Shown in pieces: positions 44,637 through 62,413 of a DNA stretch of 64,000 bases (the first letter of the stretch is position 1; every line of letters begins with the position of its first letter). The stretch lies in the NCBI GenBank assembly GCA_016806645.1, contig JACSYO010001998.1, positions 951,001 through 1,015,000 of the forward strand. The letters are read 5' to 3'. The position numbers were made by a program, and so were the translations under genes. The notes under the pieces were generated by a model, which had not been told where the DNA came from, did not search any database, and saw only the letters and a program-made list of their open reading frames with translations. Source of the stretch: Ophiodon elongatus (Eukaryota > Chordata > Actinopteri > Perciformes > Hexagrammidae).

Positions 44637-45045
44637 TTAATGAAAACATGAAGGGCGAGGCTTGAACATTGACCTTCGTCTGCTTGGCCGAATGAGCTGT
44701 GGGGAGCTTTGTTGGGGAATTCGCCGTGACGCCTGGGCATTACCAACCACCAAAACCCCAATTACTTGAGACAAGATTGAGCTGATCTGAGATCTTTGAG
44801 ATCTGAGCGGCTGTAGCGATGGTACACTTAGGCCCATGATTTGAATGGGGTTTTCTGTGATACCATTATGGGAGGCTGAGGTAGAGACTCCGATCCTAAA
44901 GAAGTGTCCAGAGTAAAGGGCGGGAGAAATGCCAAACGAGGAGAGAATGTGGAGGAAGTGCTCATGGAACCACAATCTAGTAGCTACTTGACCGGATTCT
45001 GAGATGAAGAGTGGATCTCTTGGTAATAAACTTTGGGATTTACGG
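44637..45045 (-). mobile_element. DIRS-like tyrosine recombinase fragment (copy 3, truncated)
   Basis: Same reading as the other two copies up to KSQSLLPRDPLF, with one substitution (LSVPS for LSVQS). The unit copy ends at 45045 inside it, in the middle of the frame. Confidence 0.72.
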
Positions 45046-46470
45046 ACTGCAAGTAGTTGGCAAGGGTCTCTCATGGACTCAGCGGAGACTGAATATTTTT
45101 AAGTAAAAGACAGGTGTAAATTGGCCAGATTGATTGCTTTTGGTTTTGGTTTTGAACAAGGTTACAATTTCTCTTGTTTAGGACCGGGGACGGGTCGCTC
45201 TGTCTGGCTGCGGAGAAAACATCTCATTAGGGTCTCCTTCAGCATCAAAGTGTGTTCGTGGACACAAAAACTGTCTGTTGTTCGACCAGCAAAGTTAGGA
45301 CTACTACCTAGTGTGTTTCTTTAAGGCACCAAAGTTGTTTCATCTCCTTTCAGCAATGGGAGTTGGGAGTTGAATGGATGGCACAGACTGAAGGTATGTG
45401 GATATGTTTATAGTCTCCGTGACTTATAGTTATCAATCATATTTGTAGTATTTTAGAAATAGGTGAAGGAAGGCACTTCTTCAGGTTGTTGTTTCTCAGG
45501 TCGGCTGGATGTCCTCTCAGCCAGTGGAGATGATTGTGGGCCTTCGAGCCTGCAGACGGACAGAACTGCTCGCTTTGTGTGGTTTACATACAGTGTCTGT
45601 TATACATATGAAATACAAATATTACTAAGATTAGGACTAGCATATGAAGTAACACTTTCTTTAGTTTGTTTATTACAACCTAAAGAATTGTCTGTGTGTC
45701 CTCAGGAATGTGGATGTTCGTCTGTGTCTTGAGTTTGTCCAGACACACTTAGTGACCTGAAGCTTCCTGAGAGTATCTCTGGAACAAGTTTATTAGTTCT
45801 GATTGTGTCATAGACATTTCAGTTTGATCAAGAGAATTGTGTGGATGTCTACAGCCTAATCATAACACTTCATGCTCTCGCGAACACTTACCAAAAGGAT
45901 AATTTCAGCACAACTGGACGCAAAACAAACTGAACACACCCAACAGCTTTGTGCTGCAGGGGGCGCTGCAGCACCACATGAGTGGTTTCTGCTTCACTGT
46001 GAAATCCTGTTTGGACACAATGTTTAACAACTTGTTGCATCGTTAACACAAAACATATGACGTAAACTTGGGACAAAAATGCAATAATGCTAATAAATAA
46101 ATGCCCCTTTAAACAAGGTGGTTCTCCTGCACAATGAATTTGTGTATCGTGTCTCATTTGTTTGTTTTTTAACCAAACCATAACCTGTCTGTCCATTCAG
46201 AATAATTAAGATCCAAAATGAGAAATGGGTTGATTATACCTATGATAATTATTTGTCATGATAGTAGCCGGACTGCTGTTTTACTTGGCCGGACTGCATG
46301 AAAAGTCATTAAATACTGGAGTTTATCATTTGGATTTTCCTTTAATATCAAATATAAGTGGTAGGGTTAATTGATTTTATACTGAATTTAACACTTAACA
46401 TCCTTTTATGCAATATGAGATATTAAAACTATATTTTTAATCCTTTTCCCTGATGTTTCTGTCATCTGTA

Positions 46471-46505
<35 letters not shown>

Positions 46506-46538
46506 GCCTTATAATTTAATAAATTATGTAATTTTTAA
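45046..46538. other. No gene seen
   Basis: Unassigned sequence to the right of the array. A (TA)n run lies at about 46473-46502. No exon with SRCR or Ig motifs was found here. Confidence 0.5.
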
Positions 46539-48450
46539 TTGCTCCTATCATATAATAACACATTCTGTCGCAGCTCATCAGTTAGATTACGATACAGCAC
46601 GTTTCTCGTGCAATATCAATATTTACTGCCGGTAGGGTGCATTCTGACCAGAGGTTCTTCAGACATCAGTATCACCACACCCAGCATGGTGGATCAGATG
46701 ACCACTAACGTCAGTCACGGAGTTCCACAAGGTTCTGTGCTTGGACCAATTTTATTCACCTTATATATGCTTCCTTTGGGCAATATTATCAGAAAACACT
46801 CTATAAACTTTCATTGTTATGCTGATGATACTCAATTATATCTATTGATCAAGCCAGACGAAACCAACCAGCTTGCTAAACTTCAAGCATGTCTCAAAGA
46901 TATAAAAACATGGATGACCTGCAACTTCCTGATGTTAAACTCAGACAAAACTGAAGTTATTTTACTAGGCCCAGAACACCTCCGGAATCAACTATCTAAT
47001 GATGTGGTTTCTCTTGATGGCATTGCCCTGGCATCCAGCACCACCGTAAAGAATCTCGGAGTTGTCTTTGATCAGGACTTGTCCTTTAACTCTCACGTAA
47101 AACAAATCTCAAGGACTGCATTTTTTCACCTACGTAACATTTCAAAAATCAGACACATCCTGTCTCAAAGCGATGCAGAAAAATTAGTTCACGCATTTGT
47201 TACTTCTAGACTGGACTACTGTAACTCCTTATTATCAGGCTGCTCTAATAAGTCTCTTAAATCTCTCCAGTTGATCCAGAATGCTGCAGCTCGTGTACTA
47301 ACAAAAACTAAGAGAAGAGATCATATTACTCCTGTATTAGCTTCTCTTCACTGGCTCCCTGTAAAATCCAGAGTCAAATTTAAAATCCTTCTCCTCACCT
47401 ACAAAGCCTTAATTGGTGAGGCACCATCATATCTTAAGGATCTCATAGTACCATATTTCCCCACTAGAGAGCTGCGCTCACTGAATGCGGGGCTGCTTGT
47501 GGTTCCTAGAGTCTTAAAAAGTAGGATGGGAGCCAGAGCCTTCAGTTATCAAGCTCCTCTTCTATGGAACCAGCTTCCACTTTCAGTCCAGGGGGCAGAC
47601 ACAGTGACCACATTTAAGAGTAGACTTAAGACTTTCCTCTTTGATAGTGCTTATAGTTAGGGCTGGCTCAGGTTTATAGTTAGGGCTGGCTCAGGTTTAT
47701 AGTTAGGGCTGGCTCAGGTTTGCCCTGGTTCATTCTTTCCAGCCCCTTGATATGCTGCTATAGGCCTAGACTGCTGGGGGACAACTTAGGATACACTGAG
47801 CTCCTCTATCCTTTTCTCTCTCTCCTTCTGTATGAATTCATGTTCTATCAATGCACATTACTAACTCTACTTCTTCCCTCGGAGTCTTTGTGCTTTCTCG
47901 CCTCGCAGGTTTCCACGAATCGTGGTTGCATCTGGACCCTGGTCCTGCCTCCTGGTTCCTTCCGTGGAACTGCTGACGCACATTCTTCTCTATTTTACCT
48001 TCTGTATGAATTCATGCACCATAAATGCACATTACTAACTGCTCCATCCCCGAGGTCTTTGTGCCTTCTCGCCTCGCAGGTTTCTGTGGATAGTGGTTAA
48101 ATCTGGACCCTGGTCCTGGTCCTGGTGTGGTCCTCCCCATCACCTACTGCTATTATTACATGAATCATTTCTGTCATGTGAATTGAACGTGTTGTAACTC
48201 TGTTATGCTGTTCATTCTGTACACATGACATCTATTTTTGTACTCTGTCCATCCTGGGAGAGGGATCCTCCTCTGTTGCTCTCCTGAAGGTTTCTTCCAT
48301 TTTTCTCCCTGTTGAAAGTTTTTTTTTGAGGGAGTTTTTCCTGAGTCGATGAGGTTCTGGGACAGAGGATGTCAGTGTGTACAGATTGTAAAGCCCTCTG
48401 AGGCTAATTTGTAATTTGTGATTTTGGGCTGTACAAAAATAAATTGAAGT
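46539..48450 (+). mobile_element. LINE, L2-like, 3' half with intact RT C-terminus
   Basis: A 373-residue open frame carries HGVPQGSVLGPILFTLYML, the YADDTQLYLL catalytic box, LNSDKTEV, FDQDLSFNSHV, SRLDYCNSLL, LIQNAAARVLT and ALIGEAPSYL, and ends DSAYS. The 3' UTR has a 23-bp triple repeat and ends TTGTGATTTTGGGCTGTAC plus AATAAATTGAA. The open frame suggests a fairly recent insertion. The 5' part including the endonuclease is missing. Confidence 0.9.
47651..47719. repeat. 23-bp tandem repeat, three copies
   Basis: Three copies (47651-47673, 47674-47696, 47697-47719) of TTATAGTTAGGGCTGGCTCA+GGT directly after the LINE stop codon. A looser duplicate of about 115 bases (around 47826 and 48000) follows in the same 3' UTR. 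Confidence 0.95.
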
Positions 48451-50708
48451 CACCTGCTGCTGCCAACTTCCAATAATTGGCCGCTGTGGTCGTGGACGCC
48501 CAGTGAGCGAGCAGACAGGAGTGACCAGCCTGTTGGTTCTCCTGTGAGACCCGAGGAGGGACCTGCTCCGGGGCTCACTGTGACACATCTACAGGATCAG
48601 TAGCCTCATCCATAACACCACCAGGAAGTCAAGGTAGTACTCCAGGCGTGAGAACCCTCTGCATTCTTAAAATAGGTTCAGGATGTTGTACGTGCATCTG
48701 GTTCTGTTTGAGTGTTCTGTAAATGAGTGACATGAGTCACTGTGCATGTGAAAGACGGGAGAGGGAGAGATTGGACTCCGGTGTTTTCTCTTCTGAAAAA
48801 CATGTTATACTACTTCCATTTGTAGACTCCATTTGTAGTCATTTTCTGTTATCAGGGGGAAAAAACTGCATTCTTCTCCACTTTCGATCCTTTGTCTGGG
48901 CGGATCTTTAAGAGGCATCTGACAAATGAAATCTGGGTAATAAAACGTGGACAGTTATATATTACCAACGGGCTGAAGCAGTGATGGGAGGTCTGTAACG
49001 TTGCTGTATCTTGACATGTCGAGGAAATGAGGATGCATTACTAAGAAGCAACCATGCAGAGCTCCAGACTGCCACTGAAATGTTTGCATATCTGATTCAT
49101 TCTTAATACATTTTTAGTAGATACACATTCAATTTTGCTTTGGGGCTTTTTTTTTGTCGACGAACACAGAAAATAACACCAGACTTAGAACTTAACGAGC
49201 ATTTCAACAAAACGGACCAAAATTCAGAAAAATACTCTCCAAACACGTTTTTTTGTCTCTTTATAATAATGACTTTATTGTCAGGGTTTGGTTGTTGGAA
49301 ACATCACACAGCCGGTGTTACAGCGGACAGTTACGAGTCTTTTGGTCCGTCAGTCAGGAGCCGGCTGCATTTCCAATGAAGGGTTCAGAAGCCCGTCGTC
49401 TTCACGTCTATGTGGGCAGCAGAACTTACAGAACACCAGTCTCTCAGTACCCCACTGAATCTTATGGTTGTTTATTGGTGTAAAAAAAAAAAAGAAACAC
49501 GCACAAAATGCATAGGTGTGCGTACGGAACACCAGTATCTGTCATGAACTGTTATTTTGTAAAGAACTTCAGACATCTTCCAGAAGCGCTCATGAAGAGA
49601 CAGAAGCGTGGTGCTTGCCAGGGTGTCGGGTGGAGGATTGTGGGGTCCGACCATTTCCTGCAGGAGTTAGCTCGAGCTTATTCTACCGTAAGTCTACGTT
49701 ATTTAATTAACCTTGCTTGGTCATAGGCCAGTTTTGAAGTTCACCATTTTACCCAGTCGGAGCTTGGCACGAGCTCTCGGCGCGGCGGCTGCAATGAGCT
49801 GAGTAACTGGCAAAGGAAAAACATTTCAGAACACTTGGTTGGGAGTAAAAGTCCCACCTTGAAATTTCCATTAATAATTTGAAACACCAAACAATTTAAA
49901 CATGCTGTCCTTCCTCCACTGCATGATACACTTGTTTTTGTCATTGAAAAACGCTCCTAACCGGCACATTTAGGCCATTTTCAAAGCCGATAAACAGCTG
50001 TACAATTTCACAAAACATCAATTGTGTTAAAATGGTTTATTATAAATTTCTCAAAGTGGTTGTTGCATGTTCATGGTGTCCTTATCACGACCACATCACG
50101 ACTGTACGCATACAGGAGGATGTGGTCGTGATAAGGACACCATCAGCTTTCTCCTCTGTCTCCACAGCTCCTGCTGCCAGTGTTACTCCATTTGAGATGT
50201 CAACAGTCAAATGTTACAGTTACTTTGTTAAGTTCCTCTTAGTCTCAACCTGGTGCACCCAACAAGTGAAAGTCCACTCAGTCGATCTCCGTTTGTGTGG
50301 AAATCCATAAGGGGGTGACAAGTCTTCAGCAGCTCAAAACACCTCCTTTAAAATGCTAGTTACAGTGTGGCAAACACACGGCCTGCGCCAAGCAAACAGT
50401 CGAGGAGACAAACGAGATTCAGGCACATAAATAAACGGCCTATGAGATCATGGCCTACGACCCCACGTGTTCGTGCCTCCGGGACGACATTTATTGTCCC
50501 GTTTTCAGGAGAGAACGTTTCTGTCCAGCAGCCGAAGTGGCTCGTGGCATTATATCAGCCGTCTCTTTCAAGGTTTTACCAACAGCGTGGATGTTTAAAA
50601 TCACACGGACGCCGCCTGGAATCTGCTCCCGCTGCCGAAATTCACCTGCGCTTGGCTCGTGGTCACCTGCCCTGGTTTGATTTGAAAACCTACTACTATC
50701 TCCGTTTT
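48451..50708. other. Intergenic and 3' flank of the SANT-like gene
   Basis: No coding exon recognised. The part nearest 50708 is 3' UTR of the minus-strand SANT-like gene; a possible AATAAA (minus strand) lies at 50037-50041/42. The hairpin at 50073-50143 is just upstream of that signal on the transcript. Confidence 0.5.
50073..50143. repeat. Perfect 25-bp inverted repeat (hairpin)
   Basis: Arms 50073-50097 and 50119-50143 are exact reverse complements with a 21-nt spacer. It lies about 570 bases past the stop codon of the SANT-like gene, possibly in its 3' UTR. Confidence 0.92.
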
Positions 50709-56506
<5,798 letters not shown>

Positions 56507-58757
56507 GGCTCCACCTTTGCCTCGTCCACTCCTCCTCCTCCACCTCCTCCTCCTCCGATGGCCTTCTACAACTCAGTTTGTAACCGACTCCAAATTCCAG
56601 GACTGCGTGGTCCTGATCCACCTGCCAGTCTGGACTGAAGACACCTGTCTGACTGCACAGGGTCTGCAACGAGTGAGAGACAGCGAGGAAGAGATTGAGG
56701 GGAGAGGGAGGAAGGAGAGAATGCAAGACGAAGGAAAACACAATGTTAAACGATGAAGTAAACAGAAAAAAGAGCTCTGATTCTCAAACACAACAAACCA
56801 AATGTTTCACTCCACTTACAAACTCGGCACCGTCATTATTTTCCTGCAATGCTTTTTACTGTATAATGCATATTATTTATGAGAATAATATAAGGGATGT
56901 CCCGCTCATGCATATTTTATGGCCGGCCCGAGTCATTTCATTGAGTATCTGTTGATAGAGACCTGATTACGATTCTTCTATTTTCCTCCATAATACAGCT
57001 GCACAGTGCTCACTTCAAGTAGCCTACATTCAAGTTATTAAAATCAATTTAATGTATGTGCTTGACAATTGCATAGCTCTGTGAGACAAAAAGGCTGTTC
57101 CTTAAGGTTTAAATAACCCCTCTGTGTAATCTTATTGGTCTCGAGTGAATTTCTCTCCTTTTAAAAGTGCCCTCCAGTGTTGGTTGGTTGCTTCAGTGCT
57201 CCCTCACCTGAGTCAGCAGGGCCTGTTTCAGAAGGCGGGTTTGTCAATAAGTTAACACAATAAAGCTACACTTACATTTCCTGTGTATTGGGCTGTAGCC
57301 GACATTGCACGTTAAATAGATTTGTTCAGCTTTAATCTGACGGGGAACACAGGGGCCAGCAGCTGAAGACGATTTAAAACATTGAAGAATATGTAGATTA
57401 AAGACTTAGACATTGTAAGATCACAATCTAGTCCAGTAATAAAGTGTTTGGTTATTTAAAGGTTAAAATACAGCAGATTTTGTTATTGTACATCTACTTG
57501 GATCAATGACAAATGTAGTCAAATTTAATCAGAAACTAAAATGCTGTGTAAACAGAATAAACCTTTTTATTTTAAATAATTTGTCTTATATGATGCTTTG
57601 GATACATAATGCATTATTTACTTTATTATTATTTATTGCTGAACCGAACGAGTACGAGTGAAATGAAAATGTTAAATATTTAACAAATACAACACGGTGG
57701 TTTCTGCCCTGTGTATCATGTTGTCCAACACTTGGTGGCAGTATAAAACAGTATCCAAGTGCAAAATTGTGAGACGGAAGGTTTATTTTTCTTCTTTTTT
57801 CTTATCAAGATAAATAAAAGCGTGTTCAAAGCCACGATTGCACGACTCGTCAATAGCAAAACAGTGCGGTAAAAGCAGGTTGCGGATGCACCTGTTCAAC
57901 CACACTGTGATTCCCTTCAGCTAATTTAATGGGGTCATGAAGTCACAACCTCAAAAAGGATTTCTCCAGACTTGATAAAACAAATGAATTCAGACAGGCC
58001 TTCATCTTCCCGTCAATAGTCCAGTGCTCTTTTCACCTGCGATGACTAAAGGTGAAAACGGGTCATATATATGGAGATTAGAGATTTACTGCTCGAGATC
58101 TGTTTAGCTGAGTCACAGCTATCCCCTCGTGCTCCACTAGAAGCAGTAACACACTCTGTGCACCAATGTCTCCAAAAAAGTCCCAACATCTAATCCTCAC
58201 ACCAGCGTTGTAGTCCTCGACATCGGTCGAGGTCTCCGGGTTTCTTTCACTCCGTTTTAGCCAAAGAGATCTCCTTGTTTTACTTCAAGGCCGGTCCAGA
58301 CCGTAACTTGTTGCTGTGCCTTGATGTTACTTCTATTTTGTACTTGTAATTTAACGAGTCCCCGGGCGTCAATACATCTCAGGCATTTGCAGCTTCTCTG
58401 CTTTTTAAATGTCAACTGTTGGCATTATTGGTTCCATTTTCTAGTTTTAGCTGCGTGGCTTAAAAATTGCCTCGTTGTTAAAATATTGTAGGGCTTCAAC
58501 AAAGGGTTACTTTCATTATTGATTTATCTACAGATTATTTTCTAGATTAGTTTATGAATTGTTTGGTCTGTAAAATGTCAGAAAATAGTGAAAAATGTCT
58601 TTTAAAAAAGTACACTTATACATACATACATACATACATACATACAGTATATATATATATACACATACATACAGTATATATATATATATATATATATATA
58701 CATACAGTATATATATACATACAGTATATATATATACACACACATACATACATACAT

Positions 58758-58840
<83 letters not shown>

Positions 58841-60229
58841 CACACACACACACACACATATACATATATATATATACACACACATATCTTTTTTTCTGTG
58901 GGTGTTTTTATGAGAATGTGGCTCTGGTTTGCACGTTCCATATTTTATCGCCGTAGAGTCATGCAGTGCGGGGTCTGGGTCTCAGCCATGACCTGATCTT
59001 GGTTTAGGTGGTCTTGACTACGACATTGTTAAAAAACTCAAATTACCACAGTGGAAGAAAATTAAAAAAACACGCCATGGCTGGAGAAGAAAATCTATCA
59101 TAAATCACAAGGAACCAGAAGTAAGAAGTAAGATTGTTTTCACAGGCGTGTCCCTACACCGCCTCCTTCTGGTGGGATAGAACAATAAAAAAATACCTTT
59201 GTGAAGAATTACACTCAAGGATGAGTAATGTTTTATTTTTTGATCTTTATAAAAAAATAGAAAGAATCGGCCATATAGCCACTTTTTACAGTATATATTT
59301 TATTCAAAATCTTTAAATTCCTTCACAAAAGCCCTTGTACACTCTGGAACACATGGCCATAAATATCTAAATAACATTAGCGTTGAATAGTTGGGATTTG
59401 TCCAATTTAATTGTGTTCAGCCAGACGTCTGAGAGGACCAGTTTATATGTCAAAATGGCCTTTCATGCTTGTAAGCTTGTAGAAAGTCACAATTTCATTG
59501 AATTCTCAGAGTACAAGGAGAACACAGCGCTGTGCAATGGTTCAACCAGACCAGATCCTTCTGAGCAACAGTTGAATGAGAATAGAGAAATCATCGTCAG
59601 TCACTGGTAAAAAAGAAACTGGACGCACAGCATCAAAATATGTGTCCTTTTTTGTTAAAGTGCAACAACAACAAAAATCCAGCTCATAAACTGGAATTAA
59701 CAGGCAACGTGTTGCTTTAGTGAAGCTCTTCTTCAAACTTCACTGACTAATCAGTGTAACCCTGTTTTTTTTTTATAAAGAAATCTCTATTCAAATAGTT
59801 ATTATTGAAGGAAATAAATAGTTGCGTTAGTCTTTGTTTTTCTTGTCCATTTGTTGACTGTACGTTACTATATTGATAACTGAATGTAGATTTGCCATGA
59901 GTTCTCTCATATGTAGTGATTGTCATACGTTGGGACCCTCCTCCAATACCGGATGCTACATCTCAAGGAGTTTTATCCTCATTAATTCATTTGAACCCAA
60001 AATACTATGCGAAGGTAGTCAAGCTTCTCACATTAATACAACGTTAGCTGTATTGTTTTCCACATTTTCCTTCTTGCTCGTCTCTAACTCAGCCACTCAC
60101 ACGACAGTGTGGCGTTAATACATGAAGTCAACGTGTTCACGGCATGAACTAACATTAGTCAACAACTACTGAGGAGAACTTCTTAATACAAGAGGATTTA
60201 AATTACCCCTGCGTTTGCTCCGACCACGT
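56507..60229. other. 5' flank or first intron of the SANT-like gene, no exon seen
   Basis: Mostly AT-rich DNA with no recognised coding exon. If transcription begins at the CpG-rich stretch near 60.3-60.8 kb, this is the first intron. Confidence 0.45.
58617..58885. repeat. Complex (CATA)n/(TA)n/(CA)n repeat
   Basis: Alternating blocks of CATA, TA and CA over about 270 bases. The open frames in it (rich in Y, I, C, V) are artefacts of the repeat. Confidence 0.95.
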
Positions 60230-60870
60230 GGCCCGTCTGAGCTAATCAGCAGTGACCTCCTCGAGTCTTTGTTGAGCTCGTGCCTGCCTCTCCCCCTGCT
60301 GCTCGTGCCTGGCGGCTCGCGAAAAGGAGCAGCCCCGACCGACTTCGCTATCTCTCGTGCGCTAACGTTAACACCGCGTTATGGTTAACAAATAAACGGC
60401 AACACGGGATCCGCGGCGAGTTTCGGTAAACATGCGTGGATTGTATCGGGGCTTTTAAACGCGCGTTCACAGCGCGGCTGTTGTGTTTGTGCGCCGAGTG
60501 GCAGCAAAACGTTACACGGCGCTCGAGCTCGAAATGTCCGCCTTGCTCCGGTGCTACGCTCTTTTCTCCCGCATCGTAGCTATCACCGTTTCACGCGACG
60601 AACCACGCGCGCGGTCTGTTATTGCCAACCACTCGCGCCGTGTGGTGGTTAAAAACCGCTGAATATGTTGAAAAATAATTACCAGGGAAAATGGCGTTGT
60701 TCTCTCCCTCCCCTCCTTCCTCCGTCAGTTCTCCCGAAAGTTCGGAGTGTCGAGAACAACGGAACTGCGCAGACTCCGAATTTTTTTTCTTCTCTCCCTT
60801 GAACGCGCAACATTTTTGCAGCTCGCCGCGCGCCCCCAGCTGCCCTAGATACAGCGTGCACCAATCACGA
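60230..60870. promoter_or_regulatory. CpG-rich promoter-like region
   Basis: CpG dinucleotides are dense here (for example GGCGGCTCGCGAAAAGG, TTTCACGCGACG, ACCACGCGCGCGGTC) against a CpG-poor background. It lies 3.7 kb upstream of the first coding exon of the SANT-like gene and downstream of the SNAP-like gene's last exon, so it most likely serves the SANT-like gene. No TATA box or start site can be fixed. Confidence 0.6.
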
Positions 60871-62347
60871 ACAATCTCCATGAAATGTACCACAAGACGC
60901 AGAAATTGTGCGCAAGGACCATTATTGTTCGTATTTCGTGAGAAACTGATGAGCAAACATCCTCAAGATGCTGACAATTCCCACAGCCCACCCCCTACAA
61001 TTTAACCCAATTAATTACACCGCAGCCAGGCCCTGTTTTTATTCATAACTACTCATTTTAGCATTCCTTCATTATGCATGCGCTCTAGTTGCGCCATTGA
61101 ACGCAGTAGTCTTAAACCAGCTGTGTGACAAGCAGAAGGGCTGCATAGGTCAACAAAGGTCATCAGCTTCCTTGTACTACTATATTAATAATAACCACAC
61201 CATTGAGCCATAGCATCTTAATCCCAGCAGTAGGCCACGCACCCACACCGCAATGTAGGTCAAGACACATCCATAGCAGCTAATGAAACAATGTGAACCT
61301 TTAATAAAAAACACACGCACACACACACACACAACAAGCACAAAACAGTAGCGTTTCACTTTCAGGACGCGCTGTGATTCACGCGAGGTTTTGGTGGTGG
61401 CAGCAACAGCAAAAGCCCCGATGAGCTCAGATTCCCTTTCACGCGTTGGAACAGGATGACACCGATTCATCGTCATTTCACCTCCATTTTATATCGTGCG
61501 TGGAGCAGGGAGAAGATGGAGAGGCCCAGGGAGAGGAGCAGGTTCCGCGTTCGTCCGCTTGGTGTCGCCAGAGATCTTCCTCTGGGGGCGAATGCGTGTT
61601 TCTTTCCTCTGGGCAATAACCGGCAGCGCCGGCAGAGGGCGCCATCACGCACGTGTTTCACCCTCTATGGAGCGTTTCAGAATATATAGAGAGAGAGGGG
61701 GGAGGGGCGAAATCTTTTTCATTTCTGGAAATTTTGACATATATCCTGCACACATGGAGTTATTAGAGCTTTTTTGGGGGGGGGATTATCTGCCCGGTGG
61801 AAGTTAAGACGCACGGCTCGGCCCAGCGGAGCCGCTCTTCGCAGGGTTGTTTCCCACATGTTCACCTTTTGTGGTATCAGTTCTTGATTTGACTTTGACT
61901 CTGCTCTCTGCTGCTGCTGCTGGTGGTGATGGTGCCTCTGCAGTGACCCAGTTTCCCCTACAGGCACCATTAAAGCTTCTTCTGATGCACTGTAACTCTC
62001 TGCTGAGTGACCGCAGAGGCCACCTCCAGGGGGAAACACAGAGTGGTAAAAGCAAGTGACAAAGGCCCTGAAATAGAGTTATAATAATCCTGTGACACGT
62101 CAAAGGATTATGTCGTATCAGTATCAGACTCCCTATCACAACGAGAGTAAACAGGAACACGAGATAATTAACACCTCACTACTGAGAATCAGTCCCTAAA
62201 GGAATACCACAGCAATAACGTCACACGAAAGAAAACACTTCTTAAAAAAAACACACCCATGTAAAGCAGAGAAAGCATGCAGAAGCGTAGGCTAATTGCA
62301 AGTCGGGTGAATTAGTAGAAAACGAGTGAAATAAAAGAGCGCTCCTT
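60871..62347. other. Between CpG region and SNAP-like terminal exon
   Basis: No coding exon is supported. The part next to 62347 is 3' UTR of the minus-strand SNAP-like gene. There is moderate CpG density at 61500-61680 and short CA and GA runs. Confidence 0.45.
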
Positions 62348-62413
62348 CTATTGTTTAATGAGGTTGTTGGCTTTCTGGTTGGCAGCGTCGATGCGGGACA
62401 CGTTGAGAATGGC
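62348..62413 (-). CDS. Last coding exon of a SNAP-25/23-like SNARE gene
   Basis: After a TTATGTGCAG acceptor the exon reads AILNVSRIDAANQKANNLIK, Q, stop (21 residues, phase 0). The spacing N-x-x-R-I-D-x-A-N-Q-x-A matches the end of the second SNARE motif of the SNAP-25 family, where the last exon is also about this length. SNAP proteins form t-SNAREs with syntaxins in membrane fusion. The preceding exons must lie beyond 64000. The identity rests on a short match, so it is moderate. Confidence 0.55.
   Translation of the reverse strand, partial: AILNVSRIDAANQKANNLIKQ

Noticed and set aside
58552..58996. Several 90-130 residue open frames rich in Y, I, C and V
   Set aside because: They are translations of the (CATA)/(TA)/(CA) repeat on both strands.
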